From contig JAFRRA010000002.1 in the NCBI GenBank assembly GCA_017428325.1, forward strand, positions 372,001 through 436,000: a stretch of 64,000 bases of DNA, given 5' to 3'. A program made the translations under genes and the position numbers. The stretch's first letter is position 1; each line of letters opens with the position of its first letter. This DNA comes from Bacteroidales bacterium (lineage in GTDB: Bacteria; Bacteroidota; Bacteroidia; Bacteroidales; UBA932). Of this stretch, positions 48,262 through 57,804 are shown in pieces. Below the pieces are notes generated by a model. It saw nothing but the letters and a program-made list of their open reading frames with translations, made no database searches and had not been told where the DNA came from.

Positions 48262-49152
48262 ATGAAAGGAATTGTACTAGCAGGAGGTTCAGGAACAAGA
48301 CTTTATCCTATAACCAAGGGTGTTAGCAAGCAGCTGCTTCCAATTTACGACAAACCTATGATCTATTACCCGATTTCCGTGCTCATGCATGCCGGAATCA
48401 GGGAGATACTTATAATATCCACACCGGAAGACATGCCTTCTTTCAAGAGGCTGCTCGGCGATGGAAGCAGTTTTGGAGTTCGTTTCAGCTATGAGGTTCA
48501 GCCATCCCCGGACGGACTGGCCCAGGCGTTTATCATTGGAGAGAAGTTCATTGGAGATGACTCTGTTTGCCTTGTTCTGGGAGACAATATCTTCTACGGC
48601 AACAATTTCTACACTCTCCTTGGAAACGCTGTCAGAAATGTGGGAGACAACAAGGCCACAGTATTCGTATATTGGGTAAATGATCCTCAGCGATACGGAG
48701 TCGCCGAGTTTGATGCGGCAGGAAATGTGCTGAGCATAGAGGAGAAGCCAAAGGAGCCTAAGAGCAACTATGCCGTCGTTGGCCTTTATTTCTATCCGAA
48801 CAGCGTGGTGGAGATTGCAAAGAACGTGAAGCCATCCTGGAGAGGGGAGCTTGAGATTACTTCCGTTAACCAGGAATACCTCCGCCGTGGCCAGCTTAAG
48901 GCAGAGAAGTTCGGATATGGTTTCGCCTGGCTGGATACCGGCACGCACGATTCTCTGTACCAGGCAACTAACTTCGTGCATGTTCTGGAAGAGCGTCAGG
49001 GCATCAAGATTGCCTGTCTTGAGGGCATAGCCTTCATTAAAGGATGGATCACTGCTTCTGAACTTGAAAAGATTGCCGCTCCTATGGCCAAGAACCCGTA
49101 CGGGCAGTACCTGCTGGATCTTGCTGCCGGCAAAATACAGGTGGACCTGTAA
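48262..49152 (+). CDS. rmlA: Glucose-1-phosphate thymidylyltransferase
   Basis: A 296-residue nucleotidyltransferase with [22 protein letters not shown] split motifs (GGSGTRLYP), [16 protein letters not shown] and WLDTGTHDS. It makes dTDP-glucose, the first step to dTDP-L-rhamnose. The segment usually read DPERYGV is DPQRYGV here, and Gln143-Arg144 are encoded by a CTCAGCGAT word. It heads the rmlACDB cluster, with rmlC 27 bases downstream. Confidence 0.97.
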   Translation: MKGIVLAGGSGTRLYPITKGVSKQLLPIYDKPMIYYPISVLMHAGIREILIISTPEDMPSFKRLLGDGSSFGVRFSYEVQPSPDGLAQAFIIGEKFIGDDSVCLVLGDNIFYGNNFYTLLGNAVRNVGDNKATVFVYWVNDPQRYGVAEFDAAGNVLSIEEKPKEPKSNYAVVGLYFYPNSVVEIAKNVKPSWRGELEITSVNQEYLRRGQLKAEKFGYGFAWLDTGTHDSLYQATNFVHVLEERQGIKIACLEGIAFIKGWITASELEKIAAPMAKNPYGQYLLDLAAGKIQVDL

Positions 49153-49179
49153 TAAACAAGACATTGGGAGAATAGTCGA

Positions 49180-49746
49180 ATGGAAATCATAAAGACAGAC
49201 ATAGAAGGATTACTGATTCTTAAGCCACAGGTATTCGGAGATGACCGGGGCTATTTCTATGAGAGCTATAACCGCAAGACACTCAAGAAACTGGCACCTC
49301 AGATTCCTGTTTTTGTGCAGGATAACCAGAGCTATAGCAGATATGGAGTGGTTCGCGGCCTTCATTTCCAGAAGGCTCCTTATGCACAGGCTAAACTTAT
49401 CCGGGTTATTCAGGGAAAGGTTCTGGATGTGGCTGTGGATCTGAGAAAGGGATCCCAAACTTTCGGCAAGTACGTATCTGTGGAACTGAGTGCGGAAAAC
49501 CAGCTCCAGTTTTTTATTCCTGAGGGATTTGCGCACGGTTTTTCCGTCTTGAGCCCTGAAGTGATTTTCCAGTACAAATGCAGTGGATACTATAACAAGG
49601 AATCTGAGGGAGGTATAATCTACAACGATCCGACATTGGCAATAGACTGGAAGATTGCTCCGGAGGATATGGTCCTGAGCCCTAAGGATAAACTTCATCC
49701 AACCCTAAAACAATACATTAAAGCCGGTTATCCCGGAGGTTTTTAA
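49180..49746 (+). CDS. rmlC: dTDP-4-dehydrorhamnose 3,5-epimerase
   Basis: A 188-residue cupin with FGDDRGYFYESYN, DNQSYSRYGVVRGLHFQ (catalytic His in LHFQ), KVLDVAVDLRKGS and FIPEGFAHGF. It performs the third step of dTDP-L-rhamnose synthesis. Full length and ungapped. rmlD begins 11 bases later. Confidence 0.96.
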   Translation: MEIIKTDIEGLLILKPQVFGDDRGYFYESYNRKTLKKLAPQIPVFVQDNQSYSRYGVVRGLHFQKAPYAQAKLIRVIQGKVLDVAVDLRKGSQTFGKYVSVELSAENQLQFFIPEGFAHGFSVLSPEVIFQYKCSGYYNKESEGGIIYNDPTLAIDWKIAPEDMVLSPKDKLHPTLKQYIKAGYPGGF

Positions 49747-49757
49747 TATTCTTTATT

Positions 49758-50687
49758 ATGAAAGGACGGGATAGTTTGAAAAACATTCTGATAACGGGAG
49801 CCAACGGTCAGTTGGGTACGTCCCTTGCCCTTATGGCAAACAGCGGGGATGCAAATTTCTTCTTCACCGATGTGGACACCCTGGACATTACGGACTATAA
49901 GGCTGTCCGTAATTATATGAAGGCAAATCATATAGACATTGTGATAAACTGTGCCGCTTACACTAACGTGGACAAGGCTGAGGATGACAGGGATATGGCG
50001 TTTAAGATCAACGCCGAAGCCCCGGGCAACTTGGCCAAGGCCTGCAGGATCGGTAATGCCGCACTGATTCATATCTCCACAGACTATGTCTTTGGAAAGG
50101 AGCGTTCAACTCTTCCTAGAACAGAAGAGGTCAAGCCTTCCCCGTCCGGAGTTTACGGTGAGAGCAAACTGGAAGGAGAAAAGAGCATTATCGCTGAGTT
50201 TGAAGGAAATGATGTTTCGCAGAAACAGGTTGACAGGGCCCGTTATGCCATCATCAGAACAGCCTGGCTTTATTCAGAATACGGAAAGAATTTCGTTAAG
50301 ACAATGCTGAGCCTGCTTTCGGCAAAGGACAAGGCGAACGTGGTATTTGACCAGGTGGGTACTCCTACATATGCCGGAGACCTGGCTGCCGTGGTTTACA
50401 GAATCGCGCTTGAAATGGCTTGCGGATATTTCCGAAAAGTTGATAACGGTATCTACAACTTCACCGATGAGGGTGTTTGCTCCTGGTATGATTTTGCCAC
50501 TGCCATCGCTGAGTTAAGTAATTCTGACTGCAAGGTATTGCCTTGCCACTCAGATGAATTCCCGAGTAAGGTAAAGCGCCCGAGCTTTTCCGTTTTGGAC
50601 AAGAGCAAGATTAAGCAGCGGTTCCAGATCGAGATTCCTCACTGGAGAGAATCGCTGAAAATCTGCCTGAAAGCATTGAATAAATGA
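49758..50687 (+). CDS. rmlD: dTDP-4-dehydrorhamnose reductase
   Basis: A 309-residue extended SDR with NAD(P) loop GANGQLGTSLA, NCAAYTNVDKAEDD, STDYVF and the active-site YGESKLEGE. It reduces dTDP-4-dehydrorhamnose to dTDP-L-rhamnose. An extra segment (about 125-150, before RYAIIRTAWLYSEYG) makes it slightly longer than the E. coli enzyme. Two ATCGCTGAG words (50190, 50505) both encode Ile-Ala-Glu. It sits 6 bases before rmlB. Confidence 0.95.
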   Translation: MKGRDSLKNILITGANGQLGTSLALMANSGDANFFFTDVDTLDITDYKAVRNYMKANHIDIVINCAAYTNVDKAEDDRDMAFKINAEAPGNLAKACRIGNAALIHISTDYVFGKERSTLPRTEEVKPSPSGVYGESKLEGEKSIIAEFEGNDVSQKQVDRARYAIIRTAWLYSEYGKNFVKTMLSLLSAKDKANVVFDQVGTPTYAGDLAAVVYRIALEMACGYFRKVDNGIYNFTDEGVCSWYDFATAIAELSNSDCKVLPCHSDEFPSKVKRPSFSVLDKSKIKQRFQIEIPHWRESLKICLKALNK

Positions 50688-50693
50688 TTTGAT

Positions 50694-51773
50694 ATGAAAG
50701 CAATACTGATAACCGGAGGGGCCGGGTTCATTGGCTCGCACGTGGTGAGGATGTTCGTCAAGAAGTATCCGAGGACTAAGATAATCAATTACGACAAGCT
50801 GACATATGCCGGCAACCTCTCCAACCTCAAGGACATAGAGAACCGCAAGAACTATGTCTTTGTGAAAGGGGATATCTGTGATTTCAATAAGGTAATGCAG
50901 ACCCTGAAAGAGTATGAGGTAGACGGTATTATCCATTTTGCTGCAGAAAGCCATGTGGACCGCAGTATCAAGGATCCTTTTGCTTTTGCCAAGACCAATG
51001 TCATTGGAACTCTCACCTTGCTTCAGGCAGCAAAGGAATATTGGGGCTGCAACCTGGGCAATGCCAGGCAGATGGAGAAGAAACACCGTTTCTATCACAT
51101 ATCAACTGACGAGGTTTACGGATCCCTGAAGTTTGACAAAAGGCTCTTCAAGGAGAGCGACCGTTACGAGCCTCATTCCCCGTATTCCGCTTCAAAGGCA
51201 TCCTCAGACCACTTTGTAAGGGCTTATCACGATACTTTCGGCCTGCCTGTAGTCCTGACAAACTGCAGCAACAACTATGGCCCATATCAATTCCCTGAAA
51301 AGCTTATTCCTCTGATGATAAACAACATAGAGCACAATAAACCTCTGCCAGTATACGGAAAGGGAATAAATGTCAGAGACTGGCTCTACGTGGAAGACCA
51401 CGCAAGGGCAATAGACCTTGTTTTCCATAAGGGAACAATTGGGGAGACATATAACATAGGCGGATTCAACGAGTGGAAGAACATAGATATCGTCAAGCTC
51501 ATTATCAAGATTGTGGACCGCGAGCTCGGCCGCCCTAAGGGCACAAGCGAGAAGCTCATTACTTATGTTGCAGACCGTGCCGGACACGATCTCCGATATG
51601 CCATTGATTCCTCAAAGCTCCGCAAGAAACTCGGCTGGAAGCCGGAGACAAGCTTCCCTGTAGGCATAGAGAAGACTGTCAAATGGTATCTTGAAAACAA
51701 GGAGTGGGTGGAAAACATAACAAAGGGAGCTTACAAGCGTTATTACAAGGATATGTATTCCAACAGGAAATAA
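50694..51773 (+). CDS. rmlB: dTDP-glucose 4,6-dehydratase
   Basis: A 359-residue extended SDR: GGAGFIGSHVVRMF, HFAAESHVDRSI, STDEVYGSL, YSASKASSDHFVRAYH and NCSNNYGPYQFPEKLIPL. It catalyses the second step of dTDP-L-rhamnose synthesis with NAD+. It completes the set; the order A-C-D-B is common in Bacteroidales capsule or O-antigen regions. The aldolase and flippase genes follow on the same strand. Confidence 0.97.
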   Translation: MKAILITGGAGFIGSHVVRMFVKKYPRTKIINYDKLTYAGNLSNLKDIENRKNYVFVKGDICDFNKVMQTLKEYEVDGIIHFAAESHVDRSIKDPFAFAKTNVIGTLTLLQAAKEYWGCNLGNARQMEKKHRFYHISTDEVYGSLKFDKRLFKESDRYEPHSPYSASKASSDHFVRAYHDTFGLPVVLTNCSNNYGPYQFPEKLIPLMINNIEHNKPLPVYGKGINVRDWLYVEDHARAIDLVFHKGTIGETYNIGGFNEWKNIDIVKLIIKIVDRELGRPKGTSEKLITYVADRAGHDLRYAIDSSKLRKKLGWKPETSFPVGIEKTVKWYLENKEWVENITKGAYKRYYKDMYSNRK

Positions 51774-51816
51774 GAGGATAAGTAAATCTTAAACGGATAG
51801 TTAAACAGATAACGGT

Positions 51817-52473
51817 ATGAAATTCTTTATTGACACGGCAAACCTGGACCAGATCCGTCAGGCTCAGTCTTTGGGCATCCTGGACGGCGTTACCACCAAC
51901 CCTTCCCTAATGGCAAAGGAAGGAGTAAAGGGCAAAGAAATGATTTTCAAGCACTACAAGGCAATTTGCGATATCGTGGACGGTCCTGTGAGCGCTGAGG
52001 TTTTCTCCACGGATTATGAGGGAATGATTGCTGAGGGAGAAGAATTATACCAGATAGATCCGGATAAGATTACAATAAAGCTTCCTTGCACGGAAGACGG
52101 AATCAGGGCAGTAAAGCATTTTGCAGACAAGGGCTACCGCACCAACTGCACTCTGGTATTCTCTGTTGGACAGGCTTTGCTTGCAGCCAAGGCCGGCGCT
52201 ACTTTCTGCAGTCCGTTCATCGGCCGTCTGGACGACATCGGTGAGGATGGTATACAGCTGATTGAGCAGATAGTGGATATGTATTCATACTATGGCTTCG
52301 AGACTCAGGTACTGGCTGCGTCTATCAGGCATACCAACCATATTCTCAGGTGTATAGAAGCTGGAGCCGATGTCGCTACATGTCCATTCAAGGCCATCAT
52401 AGGCCTTATAGACCATCCTCTTACCACCAAGGGTCTGGACATTTTCTGCAAAGCTGCGGACTCAATGAAATAA
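51817..52473 (+). CDS. Transaldolase-like fructose-6-phosphate aldolase
   Basis: A 218-residue class I aldolase of the TalC/FSA type with FIDTANLDQIRQ, GVTTNPSLMAKEG and the Schiff-base Lys88 in ITIKLPCTEDG. The short length, about 220 residues, separates it from the longer TalA/B enzymes. It may act as transaldolase in the pentose phosphate pathway, since many Bacteroidales rely on this type, or as a fructose-6-phosphate aldolase. Sequence alone does not decide. It lies between rmlB and the flippase gene, which starts two bases after its stop. Confidence 0.9.
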   Translation: MKFFIDTANLDQIRQAQSLGILDGVTTNPSLMAKEGVKGKEMIFKHYKAICDIVDGPVSAEVFSTDYEGMIAEGEELYQIDPDKITIKLPCTEDGIRAVKHFADKGYRTNCTLVFSVGQALLAAKAGATFCSPFIGRLDDIGEDGIQLIEQIVDMYSYYGFETQVLAASIRHTNHILRCIEAGADVATCPFKAIIGLIDHPLTTKGLDIFCKAADSMK

Positions 52474-52474
52474 A

Positions 52475-53962
52475 ATGGCGGACAACCTCAAACAGAAGGC
52501 AATCAGCGGGGCAAGGTGGGGTTTCATAGAAAACCTCTCTTCCCTGGCTGTGGCTTTTGTTGTGGCGCTTGTCCTTCAAAGATGGTTCCTGTCCCCTAGG
52601 GAATTCGGTCTTATTGGGGATCTGGCCATTTTTATCGCGATCTCCATTTCCTTCATAGACAATGGATTCTCCTCAGCAATTATAAAGAAACCCGAGCCAA
52701 CCAGGAAGGATCTCTCCACCACATTTGTCACCAACCTGGTGATGAGCCTGGTCTGCTTTGCTATCCTTCAGCTGGTGGCTCCTTATGTGGCTTCATACTT
52801 CGGGGAGCCTGAACTCACCAAGCTGCTGAGGGTGCTGTCATTTGTGCTGATTGTCAATGCGATCTCCATTATCCAGAGAGTTCTTCTGGTTAAAGCCGTG
52901 GATTTCAAGGCTCTTACCAAATGCTCGCTGACTTCTGCCATCATAAGCGGCATAGTGGGCATAGGGATGGCTTTCAGGGGTTATGGAGTGTGGAGCTTGG
53001 TTGGCCAACAGCTCTCCAAGCAGATTGTCAACACAATAATGCTTTGGATAATAGGACACTGGAGACCTAGCCTGGTCTTTTCAGGCAAGAGTTTCAGAGA
53101 GCTGTTTTCGTACGGCTCCAAGGTTCTTGTAACAGGCCTTCTGGATACCATTTTCAAGAACATTTACTTTCCGGTAATAGGAAAAGGCTTCGGCACGGCA
53201 GTTCTTGGCCAGTACACCAGCGCAGAGAAATATAGCAACGTTACTTCCAACAACCTTTCCCAGGTGGTTAACCGTGTCAGTTTCCCTGTTTTGAGCAAGG
53301 TCCAGGATGACGACGACCGCCTCCGTAACGCTTTCCGGACAATCCTTAAAGTGGTTATGGCCGTTTCCGTTCTTGTATCTTTCTGGCTCTCAGCTGTATC
53401 GTATCCGTTTATAGTAGGTTTGGTAGGTGAGCAGTGGACTCCTGCCGCCCATATACTGTCTATAATATGTCTTGCCGGGGCATTCTATCCGGCTCATTAT
53501 CTTTACCAGAACATACTTCAGGTAAAAGGCAAGATGCGCCTGTATCTGGCTCTGGATATCCTCAAGAAGGTGCTTATGGCTATTTCCATTGTCATAGGTA
53601 TTGTCTTCAGGAGCCTTGATCTCCTTCTTTGGGGCATGGTTGCGGCATCCATCCTTACACTTTTCATAAACGCTTATTTCTCAGGCAAGACCATCGGCTA
53701 TTTCCCGATAAGCCAGATTAAGGATCTTCTTCCTATGTTCATTGTGGCTGTGATAATAGCGCTTGGAATCGGCATTCTGGCTGCCCTCTTTGTATGGCTT
53801 TGCAAGAATTGCGGTTGGTACGACCAGACTTGGACAAACCTTGCAGCAGTAGCCGTCGCGTCTATGATAGGTGGCCTTGTAGTGCTTGCTCTCTACAAGT
53901 TCCTCCCCAAGAAAGAAGCACAGGAGATAAAGAATTTACTCTCAATCTGGAAAAAGAACTAG
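52475..53962 (+). CDS. Polysaccharide flippase, MOP/Wzx type
   Basis: A 495-residue membrane protein with about 14 hydrophobic segments and the N-terminal motif SGARWGFIENLSS typical of WzxC-like oligosaccharide flippases. Further family segments are FIDNGFSSAIIKK, GTAVLGQYTSAEKYSN and RVSFPVLSKVQDD. It would move lipid-linked sugar units across the inner membrane for capsule, exopolysaccharide or O-antigen assembly. No glycosyltransferase genes are nearby, so it looks detached from its polysaccharide locus. Its TAG stop overlaps the stop of the convergent gene in a shared CTAG. Confidence 0.9.
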   Translation: MADNLKQKAISGARWGFIENLSSLAVAFVVALVLQRWFLSPREFGLIGDLAIFIAISISFIDNGFSSAIIKKPEPTRKDLSTTFVTNLVMSLVCFAILQLVAPYVASYFGEPELTKLLRVLSFVLIVNAISIIQRVLLVKAVDFKALTKCSLTSAIISGIVGIGMAFRGYGVWSLVGQQLSKQIVNTIMLWIIGHWRPSLVFSGKSFRELFSYGSKVLVTGLLDTIFKNIYFPVIGKGFGTAVLGQYTSAEKYSNVTSNNLSQVVNRVSFPVLSKVQDDDDRLRNAFRTILKVVMAVSVLVSFWLSAVSYPFIVGLVGEQWTPAAHILSIICLAGAFYPAHYLYQNILQVKGKMRLYLALDILKKVLMAISIVIGIVFRSLDLLLWGMVAASILTLFINAYFSGKTIGYFPISQIKDLLPMFIVAVIIALGIGILAALFVWLCKNCGWYDQTWTNLAAVAVASMIGGLVVLALYKFLPKKEAQEIKNLLSIWKKN

Positions 53963-54828
53963 TATAACTTCTTCCATTTTAAGCTGCCTTGATTGCGGAT
54001 GAGGGGGTATTGATCAAGGGGCATTAGAGCGATGTCTCCTTGTTGCGTTTCCCGTTGAAGTAAGGACCATTGGCGGGGATTGATTCGCCTGAATGTCTGT
54101 GGATCAATGTGATATACCACAGGAGGGGTGCTGCCTGCTAGTTCGAATCCGAGTTTATGGTATACATCTCCTTCTCCCCACTCATTATCCGAGTAACTCA
54201 TAATCTCAAAGCCCTCATCATCGTGCTTAAAACGGACGTCACGGACAAATTGTTCCAGGATTTTGCCCATTCCGCCGGCAATTCGGACATCAGGCAGGCT
54301 TGCATACCGTGTCCACTCATATTTTCTGCTGGGTTCCCCCTCAGGTTGCAAGGAACAGACAGTTTTATCAGTATGTGGCTGGTAGGTCTGCTGGAACTGA
54401 GCGGCGGCAACGATATCGTCTTTATAAAGAAGTAGATAGCCAGTCTGCCTGTTAAGATATCCGTAAGTATGGAACGAATCCAGGAACTTCTTGATTTTAT
54501 CTTTGAAAGCGGTTGGGCTGAGGCCAAAATCCTTGCAGTTGATTTCTGAAACCACTCTGCAGAGCCGGGCGTGGATTCTTCTGAACTTTCCCAGCCGTGC
54601 CATCAGTCTCTGCGATGTTACGCTCCGGGAGCATCTCCACCGGTCTTCATACAGAAACACGGTGCTTTGCTGTTCCCTACATCCCTCAATAATGTACGAT
54701 GGGAGAGGAACGAGCATCAGATCAAGATGTTTGGAAGGGAAACGCAAAATATTGCCATCATCTTCAAATTCTATCCCATGGCTTCTGAGAAAGCCGATTA
54801 CTTCGTCTCTGAAGGATAAAATTTGCAT
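53959..54828 (-). CDS. Hypothetical protein with GNAT-like middle region
   Basis: I cannot name this 289-residue protein (start at the ATG at 54828; the in-frame TTG upstream lies in the tRNA-Lys promoter). The N-terminal part (FRDEVIGFLRSHGIEFEDD) and the basic middle (about 75-120) are followed by a region with acetyltransferase-like order: LLLYKDDIVAAAQF, RIAGGMGKILEQFVRD, IMSYSDNEWGEGDVYHKLGFE. The SYSDNEWGEGDVYHKLGF pattern recalls proteins linked to phage homing endonucleases (SYADRRWS...NLYEKLGF), from memory. It lies between a flippase gene and tRNA-Lys, a typical spot for acquired genes. Confidence 0.65.
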   Translation of the reverse strand: MQILSFRDEVIGFLRSHGIEFEDDGNILRFPSKHLDLMLVPLPSYIIEGCREQQSTVFLYEDRWRCSRSVTSQRLMARLGKFRRIHARLCRVVSEINCKDFGLSPTAFKDKIKKFLDSFHTYGYLNRQTGYLLLYKDDIVAAAQFQQTYQPHTDKTVCSLQPEGEPSRKYEWTRYASLPDVRIAGGMGKILEQFVRDVRFKHDDEGFEIMSYSDNEWGEGDVYHKLGFELAGSTPPVVYHIDPQTFRRINPRQWSLLQRETQQGDIALMPLDQYPLIRNQGSLKWKKLY

Positions 54829-54853
54829 AAAATAATTATAATCTATACTTTTG
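54822..54853 (+). promoter_or_regulatory. Canonical promoter TTTG-N20-TACTTTTG for tRNA-Lys
   Basis: TTTG at 54822-54825, a 20-base spacer and TACTTTTG at 54846-54853, 14 bases before the mature tRNA. The -33 box overlaps the first codons of the divergent hypothetical gene. Confidence 0.75.
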
Positions 54854-54867
54854 CAACCCAATACGGA

Positions 54868-54940
54868 GATCCGCTAGCTCAGTTGGTAGAGCACAACACT
54901 TTTAATGTTGGGGTCTCGGGTTCGAGCCCCGAGCGGGTCA
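54868..54940 (+). tRNA. tRNA-Lys (anticodon TTT)
   Basis: Acceptor GATCCGC/GCGGGTC with one GU pair, anticodon arm CAACA-CTTTTAA-TGTTG, T-arm GGGTTCGAGCCC, discriminator A. CCA is not encoded. Confidence 0.96.
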
Positions 54941-54944
54941 CATC

Positions 54945-54977
54945 AAAGCTCAGACTTTCTGTCTGGGCTTTTTTGTT
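54945..54977 (+). terminator. Terminator after tRNA-Lys
   Basis: Stem AAGCTCAGAC/GTCTGGGCTT with a TTTCT loop, followed by TTTT. It lies 10 bases from the clpC stop on the other strand. Confidence 0.8.
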
Positions 54978-54986
54978 CATGTGCCA

Positions 54987-57581
54987 TTAGGCAGAGGTGG
55001 CTGGCGGAGGGGTTTTGGATTTGACTGTGATCTGCGAGTCCGCGTAGCTTAACTCGATTGTTTCTCCCACCTGGAACTTGCCGGATATTATGGCCTCAGA
55101 TACAGGATCCTCAACAAGTTTCTGGATGGCACGCTTGAGCGGACGGGCACCGTATTGAGGGTCATAACCTTCCTCGGCGATGAACTTCTTGGCGGCTGCG
55201 GTGATCTTAAGCTTGTAGCCAATCTGTTCCACTCTTGAGTACAGGCCCTTGAGCTCTATGTCAATAATTTTCTCGATATCCTCACGGGTGAGCGGGTTGA
55301 ACAGGATCTGCTCGTCCAGACGGTTCAGGAACTCCGGCGAGAAGTGGTTCTTCAGAGCCTTGTCTATGATGCTCTTGTTCTTGCTTACGATATCCCTCTT
55401 TGTAACAGTGGCATAGCCGACTCCCTGACCGAAATCCTTGAGCTCCTTGGTTCCGATATTGGAAGTAAGTATGAGGATTGTGTTGCGGAAATCGATATTG
55501 CGGCCGTTGCTGTCCGTCAGCCTTCCCTCGTCCAGAACCTGGAGAAGCAGGTTGAAGATATCCGGATGGGCCTTTTCTATCTCATCCAGAAGGACCACAC
55601 TGTATGGCTTGCGGCGTACTTTCTCGGAAAGTTCACCACCCTCGTTGTAGCCGATATAGCCTGGAGGCGCACCTATGAGGCGGCTTACTGAGAACTTCTC
55701 CATAAACTCGCTCATGTCTATGCGTATAAGAGACTCTTCAGTGTCGAACAGGTTACGTGCCAGAACCTTGGCGAGCTGGGTCTTACCAACGCCTGTAGGG
55801 CCAAGGAACAGGAATGTGCCGATAGGCTTCCCCGGATCCTTAAGGCCTGCACGGTTACGGAGGATTGCACGGGTAACCTTTTCTATGGCCTCATCTTGCC
55901 CGATTACGCTCTCCTTGAGGGTCTTGCTCATATTCAGCAAGCGGTTGCTCTCGCTCTGGGCCAGCTTCTGGATAGGGATCTTGGTAGTCTGGCTAAGAAC
56001 AGCCTCGATATCCTCCTTGTCCACGACAACAGGATTGTTCTCCATCTTGGCCCTCCATTTCTTGCGGGCGTTCTCAAGCTCTTCCTCCTTTGTCTTGAGC
56101 ATATCGCGGAGCATAGAAGCCTGCTTGAAATTCTTCTCCCTGATGGCCTTGCTCTTTTCGTTCTGGAGAATGGTCACGGCACTCTCCAGCTCAGACAGGC
56201 TCTTTGGCACCTTGAGGTTCTTGATGTGGGCGCGGCTGCCGGCCTCGTCCATTATATCCACAGCCTTGTCAGGCAGGCAGCGGTCTGATATGTATCTCTG
56301 ACTCAGTGATATGCAGCTCTTTAAGGCATCATCCGTATAGGTGACGTTATGATGGGCCTCGTAGCGGGGCTTGATGTTCTGAAGTATCAGAAGAGTGTCG
56401 TCGAAATCAGTAGGCTCCACCATAACTTTCTGGAAACGCCTTTCCAGGGCGCCGTCCTTCTCAATTACCTCTCTGAACTCGTCCAGGGTAGTGGCGCCGA
56501 TGCACTGGATTTCTCCGCGTGCGAGTGCCGGTTTGAGCATGTTTGCGGCATCCAGGCTTCCGGAAGCGCCTCCGGCACCCACCAGCGTATGGAGCTCATC
56601 GATGAATAGTATAACATCGTCATTCTTTTTCAGTTCGTTCAGGATGGCCTTCATCCTTTCCTCAAACTGGCCCCTGTACTTGGTGCCGGCCACGATGCTG
56701 CCGATGTCCAGGGAGATTATCCTCTTGTCACTCAACGAATAAGGTACCTCCTTGTGGGCAATCTTGTTGGCCAGTCCCTCGGCGATGGCGCTCTTTCCAA
56801 CACCAGGCTCACCGATAAGGATAGGGTTGTTCTTCTTGCGGCGTCCGAGGATCTGGGCAACGCGGTCGATTTCCTTGTCACGGGCAACTACCGGGTCAAG
56901 TTCCTCCATAGCGGCAGCCCTTGTAAGGTCAAATCCGAAGTTGTCCAGTACCGGAGTCTTGCTTGAAGGTGCGCCGGACGCAGCCTGGCGTATGCCAGCT
57001 TCGCCTTGAACCTTGTCTGAAAAACTGTCTGCGCTCTGACCTTCAGGCCTGTCTTCGGAATCTCCGCTTGGCGCCGGACCGGAGGATGAAATGCCTCCCA
57101 AAAGATCATCCGCAGAGCCAGGCCTTCCGCCCAGTCCCTCCTGAGGGCCTTCCTGCGGCTCAATATTCTTGACCGTGGCATAGTGGATGCCCTGCATATG
57201 AAGATAGTCAATGGCAGCGGTCCCCGTGCCCCTCATGATAGCCAGCAGCAGATGCAGGCTTCCCGGAACGGCAGACTTAAGGCTTCTGGCCTCCAGGTAC
57301 ATTAGTTTCAGGGCCGTGCTTGCGGCAGAAGACAGGGCGATCTCGTTGGCCTTGCTCTCTGGAATTGGCTCTCCCTTGCCGATGGTCTCTTCAATGACCT
57401 TCTTCATGTCGGAAACGTCAATGCCCAGCTCTAGCAACCTTGTTACGGCGGCATTGTCCGAGTGCCTTATCATTCCGAGGACAAGATGGTCCGTAGTTAG
57501 AACGTAGCTTCCGAGTCTTATTGCCTCTTCCTTGGAGTAGGCGATAATCGCGTTGAGTATTTCAGGGAAATCTATATACAT
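54987..57581 (-). CDS. clpC: ClpC-type AAA+ chaperone of the Clp protease
   Basis: An 864-residue class I Clp/Hsp100 ATPase with an N-terminal Clp_N double repeat (about 1-145), a Gly/Ser/Pro/Asp-rich low-complexity linker (about 145-215), and D1 with Walker [13 protein letters not shown]-type coiled segment at about 430-480 ([24 protein letters not shown]) marks ClpC. D2 has GPTGVGKT and a ClpP-contact region near GIGYATV-type GVGYATV. It unfolds substrates for ClpP. The long acidic linker is unusual compared with Firmicute ClpC. It is divergent from gyrA across 223 bases. Confidence 0.93.
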   Translation of the reverse strand: MYIDFPEILNAIIAYSKEEAIRLGSYVLTTDHLVLGMIRHSDNAAVTRLLELGIDVSDMKKVIEETIGKGEPIPESKANEIALSSAASTALKLMYLEARSLKSAVPGSLHLLLAIMRGTGTAAIDYLHMQGIHYATVKNIEPQEGPQEGLGGRPGSADDLLGGISSSGPAPSGDSEDRPEGQSADSFSDKVQGEAGIRQAASGAPSSKTPVLDNFGFDLTRAAAMEELDPVVARDKEIDRVAQILGRRKKNNPILIGEPGVGKSAIAEGLANKIAHKEVPYSLSDKRIISLDIGSIVAGTKYRGQFEERMKAILNELKKNDDVILFIDELHTLVGAGGASGSLDAANMLKPALARGEIQCIGATTLDEFREVIEKDGALERRFQKVMVEPTDFDDTLLILQNIKPRYEAHHNVTYTDDALKSCISLSQRYISDRCLPDKAVDIMDEAGSRAHIKNLKVPKSLSELESAVTILQNEKSKAIREKNFKQASMLRDMLKTKEEELENARKKWRAKMENNPVVVDKEDIEAVLSQTTKIPIQKLAQSESNRLLNMSKTLKESVIGQDEAIEKVTRAILRNRAGLKDPGKPIGTFLFLGPTGVGKTQLAKVLARNLFDTEESLIRIDMSEFMEKFSVSRLIGAPPGYIGYNEGGELSEKVRRKPYSVVLLDEIEKAHPDIFNLLLQVLDEGRLTDSNGRNIDFRNTILILTSNIGTKELKDFGQGVGYATVTKRDIVSKNKSIIDKALKNHFSPEFLNRLDEQILFNPLTREDIEKIIDIELKGLYSRVEQIGYKLKITAAAKKFIAEEGYDPQYGARPLKRAIQKLVEDPVSEAIISGKFQVGETIELSYADSQITVKSKTPPPATSA

Positions 57582-57749
57582 GTCCTATATGTTTGTCTGT
57601 CTATGAACGATCTTTATTCTGAAGTTTATCCATTTGGGGTACAATATACGAATAATATGCCTTGTATGCGTCTATACGTGTATTTTTCTTTAAGATAAAA
57701 CGTCTTGGGAATACGTACTCCTCACGCGCGTAATTAATAGGTAAAAATG

Positions 57750-57781
57750 TTTGGAAAAAAGAGCCGGAATATGTAAATTTG
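57750..57781 (+). promoter_or_regulatory. Canonical promoter TTTG-N20-TAAATTTG for gyrA
   Basis: TTTG at 57750-57753, a 20-base spacer and TAAATTTG at 57774-57781. It is the clearest complete promoter in the window. The rest of the clpC-gyrA gap (57582-57749) is AT-rich, and I see no other clear signal there. Confidence 0.8.
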
Positions 57782-57794
57782 AAAGTTAAAATTT

Positions 57795-57800
57795 AGGAGG
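57795..57800 (+). promoter_or_regulatory. Strong Shine-Dalgarno site of gyrA
   Basis: AGGAGG four bases before the ATG. This is notable because nearly all other genes in the window start without a recognisable Shine-Dalgarno sequence. Confidence 0.65.
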
Positions 57801-57804
57801 AAAA

